A stretch of DNA of 64,000 nucleotides, taken from positions 3,559,001 through 3,623,000 of the forward strand of contig BTPP01000001.1 in the NCBI GenBank assembly GCA_037102815.1, in the 5' to 3' direction. The notes under the pieces are model-generated. The model was given only the letters and a program-made list of their open reading frames with translations, did no database searches and was not told the DNA's origin. Source of the stretch: Neurospora intermedia. Its lineage: Eukaryota > Ascomycota > Sordariomycetes > Sordariales > Sordariaceae. Shown here piece by piece: positions 1 through 11,829 of this stretch. Position numbers and translations under genes: made by a program. How positions within the stretch are numbered: the stretch's first letter is position 1; each line of letters opens with the position of its first letter.

Positions 1-2911
1 CAATGGGCACGGACAGACCGACGGGAAAAGTCTGGGGAAGCGGGATGGATTGCGAAAAATAAGATGGAAGGTCGAGAGATAAGGTAAAAGGTACGCTTGG
101 TTATCGGATGTCTATGGGGCCCCCGCTTTCTTCGTTCGGGGTCCTGGATTCCTGGACTGCGTCGTCGGACTGTACGTAAAGGTACTTGTTAGATCATATC
201 TGCACATTCGACTTGCGTAAGGGCATGGCCCTGAGGCCCGGTGATGCTCGGAGAAGGACGTCGGCTATCAAGCTGGCGCGTTGACAAGACCAAGCCTCAA
301 GAAGCCTGCTGCGCCTGGAACTATCGTAGAACGCATGGTGGGGGTAAACATACCTTGAGGAGGGGTTGTCTGGTTTGGTTCCTGTCCCAGTGGAGGAAAT
401 GTTCCAAAGATATTCGGGGAAGATTCGCATGACGGACGGCCTAGCCCCTGACGAATGACGGGGTGCGTGGTTGTGGCTCTGTTCTAGCGCTGGATGCGCT
501 AGAGTAGCGTAATCATTGCTGGAATAGGCCTAAACAGATCGACATTAAGCGGACAATTAGTCTACACTAAAAGTTGTGCGCATGGATCACGCGGCTGAGG
601 GGAGGATCGGCTGCGCGGGGCAATGACGACGGGAGCACCAAGAGCAAGTACACTAAAAAATTCGAGACAACCTAACAGCTGATTCCCGTCTCCGGGCAGC
701 TCGCTTTCTTCCTTTACACTACATGGGCAAAATGGAGATTTCCCATGGAATATTCCATGCAGCAGGCAAACAAACATCAACATATGTACTTCCAGAGACG
801 AAGACGGGGTATCCACCATTGATACACCCCTAGCCCTAAAGTCTTCCATCATTCAGATGGATCGATAGCTCTTTTGTCTGATGCCCGAACCCCTTGTGCC
901 CTGATGTCATGTCATGTTTTCCAGTTCCTGTTCTATGGTGCCTGACCTACCGTGCCTCCTTGTGATTCGCACTTTTATCAGGTTCCCCGTCTTTCAGCGA
1001 TGGCTGGACGCAGAATGGCTACCTACACTGAAGGTAGCAAGGGCAATTGGGTTAGTCTCTCCATACTGTGTAAGTGGACGCCTATTTCATCTGTTTCCAT
1101 GTCTAACTTGGGCGTTTCTGGCAGAATGACGATATGACGGCCGACGTTGAACATCATGATCCCCTTTCTCCAATTTCAACGTTTCTCGGGCTCTTCCAGG
1201 CAACAGATTTTCATTGGCGCTGTGAACACTACACTAGCAGCGCTAGCGCAACGCTGCTGTCAGTGGAGGCGACATGCGGAACAGGGAGGTACCATGGCTT
1301 TGAATCCCTTCGTTGGGTCCAACCCCAACAACCTTCGCGGCGCCAAATGGATCCGCTTGTATCCCGTCTGAATGATTCCTCCCAATGACGTTGGTTACCT
1401 TTTGTACACGGGGTTCGCCTGATGGCAACCCAGCTTTACTACCTTTATGTGGCAGGAGCCTAGCTAGAATACTGTTGACAGCTTTTGCTATCTGCCTTGT
1501 TCCAAGGTTGCCGTCGTTGGGTTACCTCCCCGTGGTAGCGAATACGATGACGACTCATGCTTCTTGTGGGTAGTATCGTGACCAGTTGCTAGGTACCAAG
1601 GTGCGCTGTACGACATTACTCATATGAGTGGAACGCAATGGGCAGATGACCGCGACAGCGAGCAAACGAAGTTCGATTTCCATACATGTTGACATAGGAT
1701 ACAAAGTACTGTGATACTGACAACCCCCGATGTGGAAATCTACATGGCTTCTCCACAAGGTACTGTTCAAAACAGAGGCTTAAACAGACTGAAACATGAG
1801 CAAATATGGAACAGAACAACTGTTTTGGTGTTGGTTTGCTAGCTTGATACACTAGGTATTCCTGGTAGTGTACTCGAGACGAAGTCTATCCTGAATAGTC
1901 CCAAAGCTTAGAAGGACAAATCAAAATGGCAGAGTCCGGACGGTAAAGACATTGACAAGAATTAATACAATATTTTCAGCATCAAAAATGTCATTCCCGT
2001 GGTAACACTACACATTAGGTAGTTTGAAAGTTGACACAAAGTCTTGAGCTGACAGACAAACAAAACCAGTACTAGACTGTACACTGATAGTGTAGAGCTG
2101 AGAGGGCAGTGGAGTTTTTACGGGAGTGATTACCCCTACCCTACACTAGACATAGTCCCTCCAATCCAATCCCCTTGCTTCGTTCCTCTCGTCTTGGGAT
2201 ACAAAAACTCCTGAGAAGTTCCGACTATAGAGCTCAAGTGGAAATATCTCTTCTCTAGCTCTACTCAACATACTTCGAACAGACCTAGTATTGTAAAACG
2301 GTTCATTGACAAAGGTTGTGAGTACCAGATTATGACAGGACGGTGGCATCGACATTGGGAATCCAACCTTCAGGATCTGCATCGACAACGAACTTTCACA
2401 ATGCTACCAAGTCTTCGGATCTGGCCGGACAACGTCGAACAGCACACTAGTGTATGTAATTGATTAACTCAGCCTGGGTCTTCTGTCGCGAGATCCAGAG
2501 TCTCGGAACTCTCACTGTTGTGGTTCGATGATCAAGTTGCTTGGCGGGCCTTCCCCGCAATGCCCGCTTCTGCGCTCGCCGTTCGGTCACCCAGGCGCCC
2601 AGGCGCTCTCCACACCCCCCCAAGCAATTGACTCCAATTGACTGCCGGCGGAGACGTTGTGCCTCGGCATCGGCATGGATGGGCTGGCTCCTTAATCCGG
2701 GGTAGATCGTCTCTCCCCGGCGGGAGGAAGACCAGCTTTAGTAAAATCGAACGACATTCCCATGAATCGTCCGCTTTTACTCTGGTTCCCGTCCCTTCCT
2801 AATGCTGGCAGCTCTGAATGATTCATGATCCTTTCTTCTCCATCACAAATCACCTTTCTTCTTTGCTTCATTTGTTGTTGATTGACATCACCGCCCAATC
2901 CAAACATCATC
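1..2911. other. Gene-free left flank
   Basis: I see no convincing gene here. Only short open frames (under 100 codons) occur, without recognisable motifs, and they do not join across plausible introns. The last few hundred bases before 2912 are pyrimidine-rich and probably hold the promoter and 5' leader of the acyl-CoA dehydrogenase gene. Confidence 0.5.
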
Positions 2912-4403
2912 ATGTCTACCCAGATTCCCATCGCTGTAAGCTATCCGTTACGCGCTGCATCTCACCTACTTCAATCACTGAACATCCATCTTCTGCCTGT
3001 AGGTTCGCAATCGTGTTAGTGAGCGAGCCAAGAAGACGCTGGACGTCGTTGCTCGCTTCGTGGAGGAGGACTGCATCCCGTAAGCATCATCTGCATGGAT
3101 CCGGTTTCTGTTCGACATCATACCTGTCTAACACCGGCCTGTCACAAGTGCCGATACGGTCTATGAAGCCCAAATCGGCGTTGGAGACGCAAGATGGGAG
3201 GCCCACCCCCAGATCCTCGAAGATCTCAAGGCCAAGGCAAAGTCCTTGGGCCTGTGGAACATGTTTCTCCCCAAGGGTCATTATAAGGAATCCCCTGGCT
3301 TCACCAACCTTGAGTATGGCTTGATGGCTGAGTGGTTGGGCAAGTCCCGCGTTGCATCCGAGGCCGTCAATTGCTCTGCTCCCGACACTGGCAACATGGA
3401 GGTTCTGGCCAAGTACGGCAACGAGGAGCAAAAGGCCAAATGGCTGAAGCCGCTTATGGATGGCAAGATCCGCTCTGCCTTCTTGATGACCGAGCCTCAG
3501 GTGGCTTCTTCGGACGCCCGGAACATCGAGATGAAGATCACCAAGGACGGCGATCACTACGTTCTTAACGGCCAGAAGTGGTGGTCAAGCGGCGCCGGTG
3601 ACCCTCGCTGCAAGGTCTACATTGTCATGGGCAAGAGTGACCCCAACAACAAGGATCCCTACAGGCAACAGTCCGTCATTATCGTTCCATCCGACACCAA
3701 GGGCATCACCATCGAGCGCATGCTTTCCGTTTATGGCTATGACGATGCTCCTCACGGTCACGGCCACATCACCTTCTACAATGTTCGCGTGCCAGCAGCC
3801 AACCTCGTTCTTGGCGAAGGCCGAGGCTTTGAGATCATCCAGGGTCGTCTGGGTCCCGGTCGCATTCACCACGCCATGCGCACGATCGGTGCCGCTGAGA
3901 GGGCCCTGGAGTGGATGCTCATGCGCATCAACGACCCCAAGAAGACCCCCTTTGGAAAGCAGCTGCGGGAACACGGCGTCATTCTGGAATGGGTCGCCAA
4001 GTCTCGCATTGATATCGATGCCGCGCGCCTTGTCGTGCTCAACGCCGCCATCAAGATGGACGAGCAAGGTCCCAAAGCGGCGCTCACGGAAATCGCCCAG
4101 GCCAAGGTCCTTGTTCCACAAACGGCTTTGACTGTCATCGACCGCGCTGTCCAGAGCTTTGGTGGTGCGGGTGTCAGCCAGGATACTCCCTTGGCTAATA
4201 TGTGGGCTCAGATCAGAACTCTAAGACTGGCGGATGGTCCGGATGAGGTCCATCTGCAACAAATGGGTCGCAACGAGAACAAACGCGGCAAGGCCGTGAC
4301 GGACAAAATCAATGCCCAGAAGGCCAAGGCAGAGGAGTTGAGGAAGAAGTATGGCGCCAAGCGCACTGAAATTGGGTCAAACATCAAGCACTCCAAGCTT
4401 TGA
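2912..4403 (+). CDS. Acyl-CoA dehydrogenase (ACAD10/11 type) with peroxisomal PTS1
   Basis: FAD-dependent acyl-CoA dehydrogenase, predicted to form the 2,3-double bond of acyl-CoA in fatty-acid beta-oxidation. Exons 2912-2935, 3003-3079 and 3149-4403 give 451 aa. The small first exon encodes MSTQIPIA and splices in phase to [11 protein letters not shown]. Family signs are the middle-domain stretch [15 protein letters not shown], the flavin-contacting [13 protein letters not shown], and the C-terminal FGGAGVSQD followed by [10 protein letters not shown]. In the ACAD10/11 subgroup this last motif has Asp where medium-chain enzymes carry the catalytic Glu region. The protein ends in HSKL, a canonical type 1 peroxisomal targeting signal, so it should act in peroxisomes. 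There is no N-terminal kinase-like domain as in animal ACAD11 and no cytochrome b5 domain. The substrate chain length cannot be read from the sequence. Confidence 0.9.
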
Positions 4404-5291
4404 GTTGTGCAGTCCTGTTGGTCAATTGTTAGGTACAGCGTTCCGATATAAATTTGAGTTATGTATCATCCATAGACTTTCTGACGACCCTGTGTATGCT
4501 GGAGTATGATGGAGTCGTTGCTGGCTCTGTGATGGAAATGACCCGTTGAAAACCCATACAGGGCCTCGGGTCCCATTGAGGCGAGATATGGTATTACCGT
4601 CCAGTGTTTGGCTTCTCTGTTCGCTCGGAATTTGATCAACTGCCATTTTCGTCCATTTCCATGTTCAGTTGACAACATCCCAAAATTCTCCGAGGAGGGA
4701 GACAACACAGCAGGCCCAGACGCAAGGGCCACGTTCCTGCGTCAGACGGGAGCGATCAGTGATGATGTCTTGTGGGTCCAGCAAGGGAGGGTCATCAAGG
4801 TGGAATGAACGAGCCCGTTGCCCGGTCGCTGTCGCCCAAACAGGCAGTCTGTCAACAAATTTTACCACCGACACGACGGCTACTATTACCAGCATTCCAC
4901 ATGGCAACTACTCAATCCTTTACTCGTTATTAGATTTTACCCTTCCTTCCTCATGATCTTTTAACCAAGCCAGCTAAACCCGAAATCCAACAAACAAAGC
5001 CTTCTCGGACCTTGGTATTATCAAACCGCCCACTGTTTTGCCGATCTTGGACTTGCCCCGCGCATCAACTTTGACTTCGAGAGTCGCATCTGATTCACTC
5101 CTAAAACCTTTGCGCCCGGCCTTCGAATCGAAAACCAGACCACTTTGCCATTTCAGCCTCTCTTCACTTTCCAAAACCACTGGAACGCAATACCCATCCT
5201 TGAATTCTTCCGCTAACCACCACGGTCTCGCGCACAACCCCCACTCGTCTGCCATAGTACCCACATCACGATCACCACTTCTGCGATCAAG
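4404..5291. other. Intergenic: ACAD 3' end and Spo12 gene leader
   Basis: No gene is seen. The stretch from about 4960 to 5291 is C/T-rich and probably forms the 5' leader of the Spo12-like gene. Short open frames here have no recognisable features. Confidence 0.5.
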
Positions 5292-5895
5292 ATGTCTTCT
5301 AACACCATCCTGTTTCCCAAAGACGCCAACATGGCAATGGATACTGCCATGTCCGGCGAGCCCATGGATATGACGCCCGATCAAAAATCCACCTTGTTTG
5401 CCGCTCCCTCAGCAGACAACAAGGCGACCGACACATCAGCACCTATCAACAAGTCGGACTCGATGAAGACCTTGGAATACCACCGCCAGGTCTTGCAAAA
5501 CAAGATGGAGATTGAGTATGCAACTTCCCCAGCACCATTTACCGTCTTCTAGCTAACACGGTTCATCTACAAAGCCACACCAAGTATGTCTCTCCGTCGG
5601 ACAACATCATGAGCCCCTGCACCGCCAAGCTCAGTGCCTTTCGCAGCAAGCAGGCTGGAAAGTATGTTTTACCAAGCTACTTCCCCCATGATGATGGTGA
5701 TGATCATAATCATATCGTCACAATATACCTGCCCAGCTATGCTAACGCCTGGCTTTCTGCCCTAACAACAGGGTCAAGCCGAAGTCGCTCTTCGCCCAAG
5801 CGTCGGCTAAGAAACTCGAGGGCACGACGGCCACCAGCAACACAGGCACCACAGGCACCACCGACAACGGACTTTTCGGGGTGAAGCAAGATTAG
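5292..5895 (+). CDS. spo12: Spo12-family cell-cycle regulator
   Basis: Small protein of the Spo12 family, which in yeasts acts in the FEAR pathway and mitotic exit. Exons 5292-5515, 5575-5661 and 5772-5895 give 144 aa. The family signature is assembled across the introns: YVSPSDNIMSPCTAKLSAF, then a Lys-rich linker, then VKPKSLFAQASAK. The two conserved serines in SPSDNIMSP match the phosphorylated core of Spo12 proteins. The N-terminal 60 residues are Met/Asp/Thr-rich and look disordered. The start was chosen as the first ATG of the open frame, with a purine at -3 (ATCAAG before ATG). The length is typical for filamentous fungal members. I saw no signal peptide or membrane segment. Confidence 0.85.
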
Positions 5896-6445
5896 ACGAC
5901 TTCCACGTCCACTTATTACCTTTCGATTCCTCGTGTTACATCGTTTACGATGCTCAAGCATAGCAGGCCGAGCTGCGTTGGCTTACAAGGGACATTAGTG
6001 AGGCTTGCATTTGGCTAGCAGCTGTCTTTATGTGGAAGCCGGTGTCTTCCAATGCGCTTTCCTCATGGTGAGAGTTCACAAAGATCTCTCTTCTAGAGTT
6101 GTTCTATCTCTTTCCTTTGTTTTTTTTTTATTACGTATCGCAACTAGGGCGTTTGGGCAAAATGGCTTCGGGGATTATGTATTTTTCTGTTGTTACAGCC
6201 ATCAGAGAGGAAGGAAATCAGAGGTTAGAGATGAAAGCAAACAGAGATGGGGTTATGTATGCGCCCATAGGGCGTCGTTTATGAATGATGGAATGATAAC
6301 GACAAGGCAGCCAATATGGCGGATTCTACAACGGTAGTCTTAAATGCCACCTTCTGTTCAAAATCGGCTGATTGCGTGGACGTGTCATGGAAGTCGTGGA
6401 TCTATTTTTTGACATGTCTGGCTTGCCTATACCATAACACGCCAA
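5896..6445. other. Convergent intergenic region
   Basis: Lies between the 3' ends of the Spo12-like and DRG2-like genes. It holds a T-tract at about 6120-6129 and no supported gene. It probably contains both 3' UTRs. Confidence 0.5.
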
Positions 6446-7882
6446 CTAAGCCTTCCAACCACTGACTATATACACGACATCCTCATCCGCCACCGGATGA
6501 CCCAACCCCACCCTCTGGGGGATATGCCTAGCGCTGGCGCCCCAGACGAGGGCATACTTGAAAGTCTCTTTGAGCGTCCTGTGGATGCGGTCGCACACGT
6601 CCTCGATGGTGCTATTACTTCTGACGATCAGAGCCTCGCTAAAGTCTGGGTCGGTGCCCTTGCGCTTGGTGTAGATGCGGATCAACTTGAGCTCCTTCCA
6701 GCAGCGGTCGATGACGTCCTGGATGCCCAGGTCGAGCTCGCAACTCATGACGCACGTGTACGGCTCACGCGCAAGCTTGTCGAGGAAGTCCAGGGACACG
6801 CTGTCGATCTTGTTGTAGACGTACAGGCACTTGATGTACTTGCGGTGGTCCTTCATGATCACGTCGATGAAGTCGTCGACCGTCACGTTCTCGTCGCGCA
6901 CCAGGACTTCGCAGTTGAGGATCTTGTAGTCGCGCAGGATGTTCATCACCATTTTCTCGTCCAGCCCGTTCTTGGGCGGCGTCTGGAAGGTGATCTTCAT
7001 GCCGCCGGCCTTTTTGGGTTTGAGGTAGATGTTTCTGTGGAAAGGGGGATTATATCGTTAGCGTCGGTAGAAAAGTAACTAGGGAAGGATAAAGGGGGGC
7101 GTACGGTGGCTCCCGGTTGAGTCTGATGCCTACAGCCTCCAACTCGGCCTCAAGGAGGGCCCTCTGCTCAGCACGTTTTGTGGCGTCCAAAACCATAAGA
7201 ATCAGATCGCTTGTCTTGGCGGCGGAAATGACCTGTCTTCCTCTACCCTTGCCCTCGGAGGCACCTTCGATGATACCGGGCAAATCGAGCAGCTGGATTT
7301 CGGCACCGCCATATTCGAGCACACCGGGAATGGCTGTCAGGGTCGTGAAAGCGTATGAGGCGACTTCGGACTTGGTCTTGGTGACCTTGGATAAGAACGT
7401 CGATTTACCGACTGACGGGAAGCCGACCAGTGCTATACGAGCATCACCACTTTTGCTGACGTCGAAACCGGCACCTGGACCGCCGCCTGAGCCCGGTCCT
7501 GGCTCGAGTAGTTGAGCGCGGAGACGAGCGAGCTTTCTATGGATGGGCGTTAGTGAGAGTAAATGTCAAGGATGGCTTGGTGTAGACTCACTTACCCCTT
7601 CAAGAGACCCAGATGATATTCTTTGGTTTCACCAGGTCAGCACATGATTGACGTTGGAGACAGGTGATAAAGAGCGTACCAGTTGCCTTGTTCTCTGTTT
7701 AAAATTATGTTAGCATTCATGGCTTTCAGTCAATTTGTTTGCATAGGGACGTGGACTTACTCTGGGTTTTCCTCATCTCCTCCTCAATCCTGGTACCTCA
7801 TGGTCAGTTTGACTAACTTCATGAACTCGGGAAGCGTCAATGGTGCAGCTTACTCCTTGATCTTTTCCGTAATGTTCACCAT
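6446..7882 (-). CDS. rbg2: DRG2/Rbg2 developmentally regulated GTPase
   Basis: OBG/DRG-type GTPase, the counterpart of yeast Rbg2 and animal DRG2. Rbg proteins bind ribosomes with a DFRP partner (Gir2) and relieve translational pausing. Six exons on the minus strand: 7882-7854, 7789-7761, 7694-7680, 7620-7596, 7536-7105 and 7034-6446, giving 372 aa (human DRG2 is about 364). The N-terminus [15 protein letters not shown] is the family helix-turn-helix. The P-loop is GFPSVGKS, switch II is [18 protein letters not shown], and the NKID specificity motif follows YVY. The TGS domain ends in [18 protein letters not shown]. Wording such as [19 protein letters not shown] and [11 protein letters not shown] favours DRG2 over DRG1. 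The 15-nt and 25-nt exons lie in the helical linker; all junctions are GT-AG and keep phase. Divergent from cwc2. Confidence 0.9.
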
Positions 7883-8466
7883 CTTGGCGGTTTAGGACAG
7901 GACTGTCCTTGGTATCACTTTTACAAAAGAAACAAAGACTGAAGCGATATAACTCGAGGTAAATACCAGGCTGGCAAGCTGATGAGAAGTGAGTGAATCG
8001 GCCCTGAAAGTGAAATTCAAGGTTGATGAATTACACGCTGTAAGGAACAGTAATATCAAACACATCAGTGCGCACCCCACGTTCCCAAGTGGCAGAATTT
8101 CCCGGACAGGAGGGGCAGCAGAAGTGGGTTTTGTCCTTCACCGCCTTTGAAAGACCCACAAAACATGCGGGAGCGGAGTGGGTCTCTGCCAGCCAGGAAG
8201 GTCGGCCCAGGCTTGGAAATTCTCCAAAAGTCCAACACCCCTGGAATCTCGGAAAAGAGTCTGTGCTCTGCGAGTTTGGCCTAGACAACAAATCGGCGTA
8301 AACCAAATTCGGCGTCATTGTCTTTTTGGACTTGTCATCGCATTTGCAGCATACGTATCCGCTACCCTCTTTCTACCCTGGCAACAAGACGCGCAATCAA
8401 AAGCCAACTGAGTACCGATACTTGCTTTCGAACCAAATTGCATCTGGAATCCCAATCCGACATACC
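7883..8466. promoter_or_regulatory. Shared divergent promoter of rbg2 and cwc2
   Basis: This 584-bp gap separates the start codons of two divergently transcribed genes, so it should carry both promoters. I see no clear TATA box. An open frame runs in from 8326 to the Cwc2 start, but the ATG at 8467 gives the expected family N-terminus. Confidence 0.5.
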
Positions 8467-9777
8467 ATGGCCGAAGTCGATACCAGGCCAGAGGAGCCTG
8501 TCTCCGCCGTGATCGAACAAGCGCAAGCCGGAGAAGACGTGACAGACGCGCAGACGCAGGAGCTTGCTCTCACCACAACCAACACCGAAGTCGCCGCCCC
8601 AACAGAGAAGAAGGTCAAAAAGATCATCCGGCGCAAGAAGAGACCGGCACGACCTCAAATCGACCCGGCGCTGGTCAAATCCGAGCCGCCTCCGCAGACA
8701 GGAACAACGTTCAACATCTGGTACAATAAGTGGTCCGGTGGCGATCGCGAAGACAAATACCTATCCCAAACACACGCAAAGGGAAGATGCAATATCGCCT
8801 TGGATACTGGATACACGCGCGCCGACGGAGTAGCAGGATCATTCTTTTGTCTGTTTTTTGCGAGGGGCGTCTGTCCCAAGGGCCAGGATTGCGAGTACCT
8901 CCATCGACTACCTACAATTCACGACATTTTCAACCCCAATGTGGACTGTTTTGGGCGCGACAAATTCAGCGACTATCGCGACGACATGGGCGGTGTGGGC
9001 AGCTTTAGCAGGCAAAACCGGACGATTTACATTGGCAGAATCCACGTGACGGAAGACATTGAGGAGATCGTGGCGCGTCACTTTGCCGAATGGGGACAAA
9101 TAGAAAGAATACGTGTGCTCAACACGAGAGGTGTGGCGTTCGTTACCTATTCGAATGAGGTAAGCCACGGTTGCTAGCATTCTGCTTGGATGTTGAACTC
9201 AGTACTAACTCGCTGGTTACAGGCAAACGCCCAATTCGCCAAGGAAGCAATGGCCCACCAGTCACTAGACCATAACGAAATTCTCAACGTTCGCTGGGCG
9301 ACAGCGGATCCCAACCCCATGGCGCAGAAGCGCGAGGCGAGACGCATCGAGGAGCAAGCCGCCGAAGCCATTCGACGGGCGCTGCCTGCCGCGTATGTTG
9401 CCGAGATCGAGGGCAAAGACCCAGAGGCGAGGAAACGAAGGAAGATCGAGAGCAGTTATGGCCTGGAAGGATACGAGGCACCAGACGAGGTACACTTTGC
9501 CCGGGGAAAGAATGCGGTCAACCCAAGGGGTCGCGAAGGGTACGAGCTGGAGGATCAGCAACTGCTGATGCTCGAAGCTGGGGAGGCTGGTGGGTGGGGA
9601 CAGGAGCAGGAGGAAGAGGCATATCCTCAGGAACAACAACAGAGTTCCGGTGGGATCTTGTCTGGCAGCACGCTTGCTGCGCTACAGTCTGCTAGAGTTG
9701 CAGTTGCGGCACAACCGAAAGCACCTGTCTCGGCGGGACCGCTGGTGGCTTATGGTAGTGACGACGACAGCGATTGA
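8467..9777 (+). CDS. cwc2: Pre-mRNA-splicing factor Cwc2
   Basis: Component of the Prp19 complex (NTC) that contacts U6 snRNA and helps shape the spliceosome active site. Exons 8467-9159 and 9223-9777 give 415 aa. After a charged, disordered 60-residue start comes the Torus region (FNIWYNKWSGGDRED), then a CCCH zinc finger with C128, C136, C142 and H146 in the order C-x7-C-x5-C-x3-H. The RRM starts at RTIYIGRIHV (RNP2) and has RGVAFVTY (RNP1), where the intron falls just after the Glu codon of YSNE. The C-terminal third is Glu/Gln-rich and low in complexity and ends in SDDDSD. The start at 8467 follows a stretch with no family similarity and begins MAEVDTRPEEP. It ends 279 bp from the convergent ureF gene. 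Confidence 0.92.
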
Positions 9778-10056
9778 GACTTGACTGGGAAGAAGTTGTT
9801 TGGTAATGATGATAAGAGAATGAGGCAGCAGGAGCCAGTGCATAGGTGCCATTATTGGCATAGAAATAATAAGATACCACTGCAGATCAAGAGCGTTCGA
9901 ACATGTGCCGTACAAGTTTGTGGTTATGATTTGACTCCTCCGCCCCCCTTTTCCAAGTAAACAAAACCCGTTTCCCAATCACAATTCGCCCGTGTATGTA
10001 CCCCCTTTTCACCCTCGACTCCCGATGCCATCCCCCGGTCTTCCCCCTCCCCCAAC

Positions 10057-11216
10057 TCAACTGTTGAAAATCCTCGAATAAAGAACCTCATGCCTACCAA
10101 TCCACAAATCCATAACCGGCACGCTCTGCCCCGCCTCCTCCACGCCTCTCTCCCACTCCCTCTTCATCAACGCCCCAATCATCTCCTGCACCTGCCTACT
10201 CGCCAGCGTCTTCTGCGCTTGGTAGGGCCCAAACATGCCCGCCCTCACCGCCGCGCTCACCAGCGCCTTCACGTGGCTAAGCAAATAGACGTAAGCTGTC
10301 TGCTCGAGCGAGAGCCCGACGAGGGCGCAGATGGCGCCGAAGAGGGGCGGGAGGTGGGCGGAGACGGGTGGAGGGTCGTTCCACCCGCTGCTACTTCTTC
10401 CTCCGCCCGATGTCGATGGATTGCTGCTACTGCTGCTGCTGCCGCCGGAAGGCGGTGGCGCCCCTGCAGATCTAAGCAAAGCCGAGAAAGGCTTGAGAAC
10501 TGCAGCCGCCGCTTCGGCAGAAGCAGACGAAGACGGTAGCGACGAGGACAGAGAGCGTTCCCAGATGGAAAGCAGCGCTCGGCCCTGGGCGACCGACGCT
10601 CGACGGCCGACGGTGCAGACGATGGTTGCGTCGAGGGTGTCGTCGAGCAGGGCGAGCTGGGCTGGGTCGCGGTGGGCGGCGAGAACGTAGGGGAGCGTGG
10701 TGGAGGCGTAGGAGGAGAGGGAGAGGGGGAGGAAAGAGGTGAAGGAGGGTGGTGGAAGTTTGGTTTTGGGTGGTTTGTTAGTGACAAATGATGTGGACTG
10801 CGAAGGGGAAGAAGAAGGTTTGTTGTGGGCGAGGTAGGATTCGAGACCGCTGCTGAAGGCGAAGGATCCGAGAGGCAGCGCGGAGTCGGAAAGGAGGAGG
10901 AGGAAGTGGTTGGCTGTGGAGTGGAGGATGGTTTGGGACGGGGAGGGGACTGGAGGGTTTGTGTTAGTGAGGGTTTGTGTTACGATAATACTTTTGATTG
11001 ATGCAGTAGAGTACAAGAAAGGAAAGGGAAGGACAAAACAAGGTGCAACTCACCTGATATCATCCCAAGATTGGACTCTTGCACGACACTCCGCTGTTGC
11101 TGAGCCTGTCTTTGTCTCTCTTTGGCTTCCGCCAGGCGTCTTTCTAGATCGGCGATCTCATCTTCAATTGCTTCGGCATCATCGGACATAGCTCCCTCAT
11201 GTTGTAGTTGTGACAT
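10057..11216 (-). CDS. ureF: Urease accessory protein UreF
   Basis: Accessory protein for nickel insertion into urease; UreF works with UreD and UreG in the cytosol. Exons 11216-11054 and 10949-10057 splice in phase to about 351 aa. Family features are LLLLSDSALPLGSFAFSSG at the start of the helical domain, GRRASVAQGRALL, and the C-terminal SRQVQEMIGALMKREWERG followed by PVMDLWIGRHEVLYSRIFNS. A Pro/Ser-rich insertion lies after ESYLAHNK and a Ser/Gly-rich one after APPPSGG. Exon 1 encodes an Asp/Glu-rich helix (AIEDEIADLERRLAEAKERQ) that likely forms a coiled coil and is not part of bacterial UreF. The start is uncertain: in-frame ATGs lie at 11351, 11228, 11216 and 11189, and I chose MSQLQ at 11216. 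A shorter model without exon 1 is possible. Confidence 0.82.
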
Positions 11217-11829
11217 ATTTACTGTCATGGATAGATTCGGTGTTATTTTTGCGCTATTTAGGAGTTGACTGGAGAAACTTCTCTTGTCATGAGTGGTGAT
11301 AGCAACACACGGCTGGGTTCGTTGATGGTTGTTGTTGTTGCTAAGAGGCATTTGTAAAGCGGGGCAACCCTGCGCTCTCTTATCAACGAGACATCGTTTC
11401 TTGCTATACCTAGAAAACCAACATTGTGGGTGAACGCCTCAATCGAACGAAGAACCAAGATGAGTGGCAACCGTCGGCATCAGATGTGATTATTTTGTTC
11501 CATCGCTTCGGTCGTGCTGTAGACTCGTCGCTAGCTTTTCTCATAAAAGATGGACGCCGAATAACACTATTATAATAGGCACAACGTAGCGATCCCTAGA
11601 TAAGGAAACCCGTATCCCCTTGACCCCTAAACACCACGCAATGCTTCCTCCTGTGATATAAACAGTGACCGTAACCCATCCAATTCCAGCCTGCCCGTTG
11701 CAGAACCGAGATGATCTGACACCCGGCCTCGACTGAAGAAGCCTTTCCCTTGTCACACGTTTGCCCGCCATGTACATAGGAAGCTACAAATATTACCCCT
11801 ACGAAGAATGAGTGGTATGTATACCTCTA
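11217..11829. other. Intergenic: ureF promoter and cut12 3' end
   Basis: Contains the probable ureF promoter/leader and the 3' UTR of cut12. An in-frame ATG for UreF occurs at 11351, so part of this stretch could be coding if that start is used. Nothing else is seen. Confidence 0.45.

Noticed and set aside
3246-4403. Acyl-CoA dehydrogenase starting at Met in exon 3
   Set aside because: Two short upstream exons join in phase and restore the expected N-terminal helices, giving 451 aa.
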